Positions 58,101 through 64,000 of a stretch of 64,000 nucleotides of DNA are shown piece after piece (position 1 is the first letter of the stretch; the number at the start of each line of letters is the position of its first letter). The notes under the pieces are model-generated. The model was not told where the DNA came from, did not search any database, and saw only the letters and a list, made by a program, of their open reading frames with translations. Source of the stretch: Antedon mediterranea (taxonomy: Eukaryota; Echinodermata; Crinoidea; Comatulida; Antedonidae); assembly GCF_964355755.1 (NCBI RefSeq), contig NC_092675.1, positions 1,887,312 through 1,951,311 of the forward strand. Reading direction: 5' to 3'. The position numbers and the translations under genes were made by a program.

Positions 58101-60860
58101 AGGTCATAAAATGATACGTGTTTACCATATCCTTGCTTCCCATCTAACATCACCCGATTATCTGTACTGTATCTCGTATTTAAAATAATACAGTGTAACA
58201 TATGTATCACATGTAGCGCATGTTAAGATTAAGGTAAGGTTAGGCGTATGGCATATCCTAGAGGCGTCACATGTGATACATTATGATACTGTATGTTAGG
58301 TTAGGCTTATGACATATCATACATGTGTCACATGTGATACAATATGATACTGTATCAAAGAATTTGCATTGATACTGTAACAAAGTAATGAGAACTGTCT
58401 ACCCACCCCTTAAAACAATGTCACTGATTACCTGTCTTTAATACTTTATTACACGTTCCAATATGAATACCAGATATATCATACTGTGGTAGTTTCATGT
58501 GATTGCCATGGAATTCAGCAGGTTCGTCATCTACCCATCGATACTGTAGTTCATCTTCAGTGTATTTAACTAAAACAAAATTGCGATATGTTTATATTAG
58601 AGCCATGCCTACTATGGTGCAGTACATGTATATCTGCAAGAGTGTATGTTTTCTGTTTGTCTGTTGGTTCGTATACAAAAATATCAAAATTATGTTGCTG
58701 AATCTTTATGGAAGTTTGCTTTGAACATCCTTCAAAACAAATTTAGACTATGGATATTTAGTTTATATTTATCCTTCAATTTCTACCAATGAATTCTAAT
58801 GAGACCACTTTGATTAAGGAATCATCACATAATATCAATTCTATTAAGTTTAAAAATTGCACAAGTGATCGTTTTGAACGAATGCTTGTTTTTCTTGTAA
58901 TAGTACAGTGATATTTGCATTTTGTGAACTTCTTCGTAGATGTAGAAGGTACATTACTTAAAAGGCACTTTATAGATGAATTCATTAATTTCCAATAACA
59001 CTTATTGACTAAGTAAATATTAAGCAAAGGCTAAGTAAATATTGAATGTATAATTCTACTCAACAACATACATGACTCCATCTCCATTTCACACTTCTGC
59101 TGATCCAGCGGGAAATGATGGAAATCCATAGCACATGATAAAACAAGACTTAACCTGAAATATAATATGGAACTAACAATTACCAATATATGTAGATAAT
59201 GGGATAAAAGGCAGTTATAAAATGTAATATTAGACTTAGACTTAGAATATTAATAATAACACATGTTATCTGTGTTATTTATTCGTTCGTTATAATGCAA
59301 TATCAAGCCTTTATATTTTTATAATAAGTAGTTTCACTTTTTCACATGGTGTATAGGAGGCCTAAGTCGTGTATTAAATAATTTAACATATATAGGCCTA
59401 CTGTATAATTATATACATGCATTTGAAAATGTAACTTTTAAAATTATAACTACGCCAGGATTTTTTAGCTTTACAAAATAAACATTTACTTATTTTCCAT
59501 GTGTAGTGAAAAAACATATAAAAATTAGTGTATGCATCATTATTTATCCTTATCCTTTTTAACATTGTTTATACCTTGTGATATACAGAACCTCTCCATT
59601 TTCACTAATATTAACAACTTTGTTTAAAAACGTGATGTCGTGGAATTTTGCTTCCTTGGCATTGGTAAAGATAATGTCAGGCAGCCATATATCATCAATA
59701 ATATGGGAAGTAGGTGGCAGAATTATTCCTTCGTGACGAAGGCGCGTATCAACCCATCGTTGGCGCAAGTGAAGCGTCAATGAGTAATCCTATTGAATAA
59801 CGAAATAGTAAAAGTTTATGGATTTAAATTTAAATTTGTTTAATAAAATATAATGATAATAAACATTTTTAAAAACTACTCTACTCGAGCTTATAGTTTA
59901 CACTTGGACGCAACGCAACGTGATCGAAAGCGTACAGATCCACGCGTCGCGCTACTTGCGTTGCGCGCTACTTGCGTTACGTTACGCTACTTGCGTTGCG
60001 TTACGCCATTTGCGTTGCACTACTTGTGTTGTGCTACTTACGTTACGCAAGGAACCAAGCTGTATAGTGCAATAAACACGTGTATTTCCGTACAAATTAT
60101 AAAAAAACATCTGTAATAATTGTGAAAGCTAGTTTTTGTAACAATTTGAGGAATTGTTGGTGGTATTGGGTTGCTACACATTATTCTTACCATATGTGAT
60201 TCCCTAACACTATCAAAACTTGCTACGTAGATATCAACGCGAACGTCTGTTGGTCGACCAGCTGGAATAACAAGAGTAATACGTTTATTGAAAGCGAATT
60301 ATTTCATTGTTAATAGTGACAAGTTGGTCCAGTTTTCCTAACTAAAATACAGACAAACAAAATCTTAATGAATTATAAGTCATTCGCGGTTAAACAATGT
60401 ATTGGTACTTGACATCATTTATTAATAAGGAAAAAATAATGAGTTGATCATGATTGGTCATTGAACGATATAAGCCACGCCTTCAAACAAACTTCTACCA
60501 ATGACGAACGTGCACTGTGCATACGTTTTGAAATAAATAAATTATAGTACATTTTATTCCAGGTTATTCAACTAAGTTTCAAAATTAGGCATTTAGAATT
60601 AAAATTATAAACTCGTAAATCAACTCAATTCCAATTTGGTGCATTATACGTAATTCCTTGCTAAGTAAGATTTGATAACACCCCACGATAAACATTCATA
60701 AAATAACTCACTTCCAAAGTTTGGCCTAATTGATTTATCGTAACCGTTAGTCAAACGCCGAAACGTTTCTATCGTTTCGTTTTCTTGCTTAATATTGCGT
60801 TCCACTTCCACCGTTTCCACATCTTCTCCTGTTTCTCTTATTCGTCTGCATAACACACAA
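55172..60860 (-). CDS. Glycine receptor-like Cys-loop chloride channel
   Basis: Eight exons (minus strand): 60860-60712, 60261-60191, 59789-59575, 59154-59072, 58569-58432, 57540-57311, 56611-56483 and 55528-55172. They give 456 residues without the signal-peptide exon. Ligand-binding motifs include NGYDKSIRPNFG, RQRWVDTRL and DDIWLPDIIFTNAKEAKFH. The 15-residue Cys loop is CAMDFHHFPLDQQKC, and a second Cys pair (TCNKVLKTGAYSC) is typical of glycine receptors. TM1 is YYLLQTYIPSILLVVMSWVS. TM2 starts SSPARVALGVTTVLTM, where the PAR motif marks an anion-selective pore. TM3 (IDVWFAVCLIFVIGALLEFA) and TM4 (MFCRFAFPLTFMIFNIGYWG) follow, separated by a short loop. It should form a pentameric plasma-membrane chloride channel. 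Glycine as ligand is inferred; other inhibitory ligands are possible. The first exon was not found and may lie above 60860, possibly beyond the Tx1-like insertion. Confidence 0.88.
56838..57052 (+). mobile_element. tRNA-derived SINE, second family
   Basis: The head has an A-box-like TGTAGTTTGGTGGTTATCGT and a B-box-like GGGTTCTAACTC. The body contains CAAATGAGACATAGTTTATA and GTTACTCGCTGTTGGATGCG, and the tail is AAATAAATAAAAG. It lies in the channel gene's intron between TM2 and TM3 exons, antisense to the gene. Confidence 0.6.
57108..57260. mobile_element. Non-LTR retroelement 3' tail fragment
   Basis: The stretch ends GGAATTTCCGAAATAAAAGA then ATTGAATTGAATT, the 3'-tail style of CR1/L2-like elements. 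Its left part is shared in inverse orientation with 19503-19537. A similar GAATT run occurs at 13676-13700. Confidence 0.45.
58237..58354. repeat. Imperfect 59-bp tandem duplication
   Basis: Two units run from GGTTAGGC.TATG.CATATC to TCACATGTGATACA.TATGATACTGTAT. Each contains the palindrome TCACATGTGA. It lies in an intron of the channel gene. Confidence 0.75.
59889..60062. mobile_element. MITE family 2, rearranged copy
   Basis: TTACACTTGGACGCAACGCA at the left and ACGCAAGGAACCAAGCT at the right resemble the family ends. Between them CTACTTGCGTTGCG-type words are tandemly multiplied (at least six). It lies in an intron of the channel gene. Confidence 0.55.
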
Positions 60861-62119
60861 CTGTAAAATAAATGAATTTCGCGTTACAAGCGTATAAAAA
60901 CCGTTCTGAATGAACCTTAGTTGGCACATGCAAATTAACCGTACGAATTTCAGTTAATTGTGGAATACTTATCGATATTAACAATCAACTTATTAGAAAG
61001 AACAAATAAAAATGGCGAATGCTTAATATGAACTTAAATGCAAATAACGTAACACGATACCGAGGTTAATAATAATAAAGAAATAATTCAACAGTGACGT
61101 GTAGGCCTAAACTCTATTGATTCAGTAAACAATATTAATACGGAGGTCATAATACAGTGGCTATATAGACACAATAAATGAAGAACACGAAATAGTCTAT
61201 TCATAGACATCATTAAATAATCGATTATCAATGCAAATTGAACTCTACGGCTATATGTATTGTGTCAAAATTAATAACTGTTTACAAGCAATATTTCCCT
61301 CCTGTAGAAGCAATCGGTTGAGTGTGTTGATGAGTTTATTAAATTAAACTAATAATGTAATGCAAATTAAACAGCGATGGTCAAAAGATGATAACTGATG
61401 ATACTGTTAATACTAGCCTATCTCAATCTCTAGAAGATGGTGTGTAGGGCAGCGGGAGAATGGTTCTATCTTGATAAAGTGATAAAGTGTTCTATAAAAG
61501 GTGATAATGATAATAGATGAAAACAAGTTTGTTTCTGAGTGTCCTGTAGAAGGTGATAATGGTAGTTGATGATAGAATATTGTTTGTGAGTGTCCTGTAG
61601 AAGGTATTAATAGTAGTTGATGATAGCATGTTGTTTCTGAGTGTCCTGTAGAAGGTATTAATAGTAGTTGATGATAGCATGTTGTTTATGAGTGTTCTGT
61701 AGATAATAATGGTAGTTGATGATAGCATGTTGGTATTGTTTTAGTGAACATGATGAAATTGGTACAGTTTAAGATATTAAATATTTGGAAGATGATGGTA
61801 AAATTGTTTAATGTGTTATAATTTTCTGATATTTCAAACTCTCATAACTGACACACTGAATATTATTAGTTTCATGGATTTCTCGTATAATAATATATTA
61901 AGGTAAATTACACTATAATATACTATAATACTGTATCATGCCTTTAAAGTCTCTTTATATCATAGTATAACCAATTATGCCCATCGTATTATACTTTCTC
62001 AGTCGAATTCTCAAGTTCAAAAGATACGAAAATTGAATTATTTATTCATTGTTTGTCTTTGTCATGATAATGTTGCCAGCAAACTGCGGTCATCATGGAT
62101 ACCGTTATAATTATATTAA
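60861..62119. other. Upstream of channel exons, no gene seen
   Basis: No exon with a signal peptide and matching splice phase could be found on the minus strand here. The stretch holds a 51-bp tandem array (61486-61735) and otherwise AT-rich sequence. Confidence 0.5.
61486..61735. repeat. 51-bp tandem repeat, 4-5 copies
   Basis: GAGTGTCCTGTAGAAGGT starts units at 61537, 61588, 61639 and 61690, exactly 51 bp apart, with a degenerate unit before them. The core TAGTTGATGATAGCATGTTG is shared by the later units. Confidence 0.9.
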
Positions 62120-64000
62120 CGTATTAAGAATACTTATAGAGATGAAAACGGAAGGGTTCTAATTATTGAAATGATAAAAAATGATTGTCAATTTACAATA
62201 ATAAATATCTATGCACCTAACACTGAGCAAATGCAGATTAAATATTATGAGAACTTAAAAAATATAATCATTGAAAAACATAACAATGGGTGGGAAAATA
62301 TTATACTTGGTGGAGATTTTAACTGTACATTAAATGAAGTAGATAAAAGGGGGGGATCTACCAAACAAAAACAAAATGTAGTCGATAAAATTATAGAAAT
62401 TATAGATGCCTTTGACTTAATTGATATATGGAGAGATATGCATCCATTGGAATGTAGGTATACATGGAGACAACGTAAACCCCTGGTACAATGCAGATTA
62501 GATTATTTTCTAATAAATAATAGTATGAAAGAATTTACTATAAACAGTGATATCTTTCCAAGTTTACGAACCGATCATTCGGCGGTTTCAATTACAATCC
62601 AATTACAAAAAGAATCTAATAGAGGGCCAGGTCACTGGAAATTCAATAACTCGCACTTAAATGATATTAATTATATAAATGAAATGAACACGCATCTAAG
62701 GGAGTGGATTGAAAACAACGAAATATCAGACGAGCAAGTCAAATGGGAGTGGCTAAAATTTAAATGTAGGGAAAAAACGATTAATTATTCCAAAAAACAA
62801 TGTAAAAAAAATAAAAATAAAATAGAAGAACTGAATTTGAAAATGATCCAACTGGACATTAAAGTCGCAGAAGATCCAAGTGAAATAAATTTATTAGAAT
62901 TAGAGAGAGTTAAACTGGAGCTAGAGGAGCTGGATGCACAGCTGATCAATGGCCTTATTGTAAGATCGAGGATTAAATGGGCAGAAGAAGGAGAAAAAAG
63001 CAATAAATATTTCCTAGGTTTAGAAAAAAGGAATAATAGAAAAAAACAATGTAAAAAAATAATAACAGATGCAGAGATAGAAATAACTAATCCACAAGAT
63101 ATATTAAATTTACAAAAAGATTATTACGAAAAAATATACAAATCGAATACTCAAATAAATGAAAGTCTTACAGATAACAGTTTTTTCAATAGCGAAAGTA
63201 TCCCAACTTTAACTGAAGAAAGTAATATAATCTGTGAAGGAGACCTGACAATTCGAGAATGTTACAATGCCCTAAAAAGCATGCCACAAAATAAAAGCCC
63301 TGGTAATGACGGTTTATCAAACGAATGGTATTTAAAATTCTGGGATATTATAGGTCCAATAATGGTAAAAACACTTAATATAGGTTTAAATAGCGGAAAA
63401 ATGAGTACCTCACAGAGACAGGCGGTAATAACTCTTATTGAAAAAGAAGGCAAAGACCGATGCAAATTAAAGAATTGGAGACCCATATCATTACTAAATG
63501 TGGACTACAAAATAGCATCGAAAGCACTATCCACTAGATTGAGCCAGTTTATTCCTTCCCTTATCCACATTGATCAAACCGGTTTTGTAAAGGGCCGATA
63601 CATTGGCGAGTCAGTACGAACAATTGAAGATATTATGGAGTTTACCAAAATAAAAAATATTCCAGGAATTATGCTTTTTTTGGACTATGAAAAAGCATTC
63701 GATTCGCTTGAATGGGGTTTTTTGTTTCAGGTTTTAAAAAAAGTAAACCTCGGAGAAAAATTTATTCAATTCATAAAAGCATTATATACTGATATAAGTA
63801 GTTGCGTGATAAATAATGGGCAGTCATCAAGTTATTTTCCAGTTGGAAGGGGTGTACGACAGGGTGACCCCCTCAGCCCTTACTTATTTATCCTATCAAT
63901 AGAATTACTAGCATGTGCCATACGAGACGATAAAACTATTAAGGGGATTGCAGTAAATAATAGAGAAATTAAAATAACTCAATATGCAGACGACTCCACA
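62120..64000 (+). mobile_element. Tx1/L1-like non-LTR retrotransposon, partial
   Basis: A frame open from 62120 to the window edge encodes about 627 residues. It begins inside an AP-like endonuclease domain (IINIYAPNTEQMQ, ILGGDFNCTLNEVDKRGG, CRLDYFLINN, LRTDHSAVSI) that lacks its N-terminal catalytic start. A charged linker leads into reverse transcriptase motifs: NKSPGNDGLSNEWYLKFW, NWRPISLLNVDYKIASKAL, DQTGFVKGRYIGES, FLDYEKAFDSLEW and GRGVRQGDPLSPYLFILSIE. The catalytic QYADDST falls exactly at the window end. This RT type fits the Tx1/L1 group and is distinct from the CR1/L2-like copy at 23783. No stop interrupts the visible frame, so the copy is probably young. 5' truncation is typical; the 5' edge was placed by the first upstream stop and is approximate. 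Confidence 0.88.

Noticed and set aside
59853-60116. 87-aa frame rich in ALRATCVTLRYLRC
   Set aside because: It lies entirely on the amplified arms of a family 2 MITE copy within a channel-gene intron.

Overview
The window looks like AT-rich nuclear DNA from a marine invertebrate deuterostome, most likely an echinoderm or close ambulacrarian. That placement is inference. It rests on short exons in long introns, a FAM187-type Ig gene, a glucokinase-regulator gene, a glycine-receptor-like channel, AGGCCT-rich tracts, and dense SINEs, palindromic MITEs and non-LTR retroelements. I assembled exons by hand from GT/AG boundaries, reading-frame phase and family motifs. No transcript data were available.

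Layout. (1) 30-3604, +: the 3' eight exons of a GCKR-like gene. (2) 6230-8076, -: a complete four-exon gene for a 176-aa protein with a signal peptide, one Ig domain and one TM segment. It lies head-to-head, 396 bp from ATG to ATG, with (3) 8473-15831, +: a ten-exon FAM187-like gene (898 aa) carrying an unusual highly charged region of about 450 residues. (4) 18536-37544, +: a 28-exon gene for a secreted protein of about 1681 aa. It has twelve 29-aa repeats, seven copies of a six-cysteine module I do not recognise, Ser/Gly linkers and two C-terminal FAS1 domains. (5) 39327-46481, +: a 12-exon gene (625 aa) with five EGF domains and two FAS1 domains. Its FAS1 exons match those of gene 4 intron for intron. 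(6) 49183-50655, -: a single-exon gene of unknown function. (7) 55172-60860, -: eight exons of a glycine-receptor-like Cys-loop chloride channel; the signal-peptide exon is not found. (8) 62120-64000, +: a 5'-truncated Tx1/L1-like retrotransposon that runs off the window.

Repeats fill the introns and spacers. One palindromic MITE family (ends AAGCTCTGTCTACACTATCAAAC) has about 13 copies, and a CR1/L2-like retroelement with an intact reverse transcriptase reading frame is inserted in one of them. There are also a second palindromic family (GGTTCCCACTAG ends), SINEs, and arrays with unit lengths of 12, 16, 20, 22, 23, 51, 67 and about 80 bp.

Functionally, genes 4 and 5 look like a tandem pair of secreted matrix or adhesive proteins that share a FAS1 didomain but carry different N-terminal modules. 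The repeated cysteine module of gene 4 is the best candidate for something undescribed.
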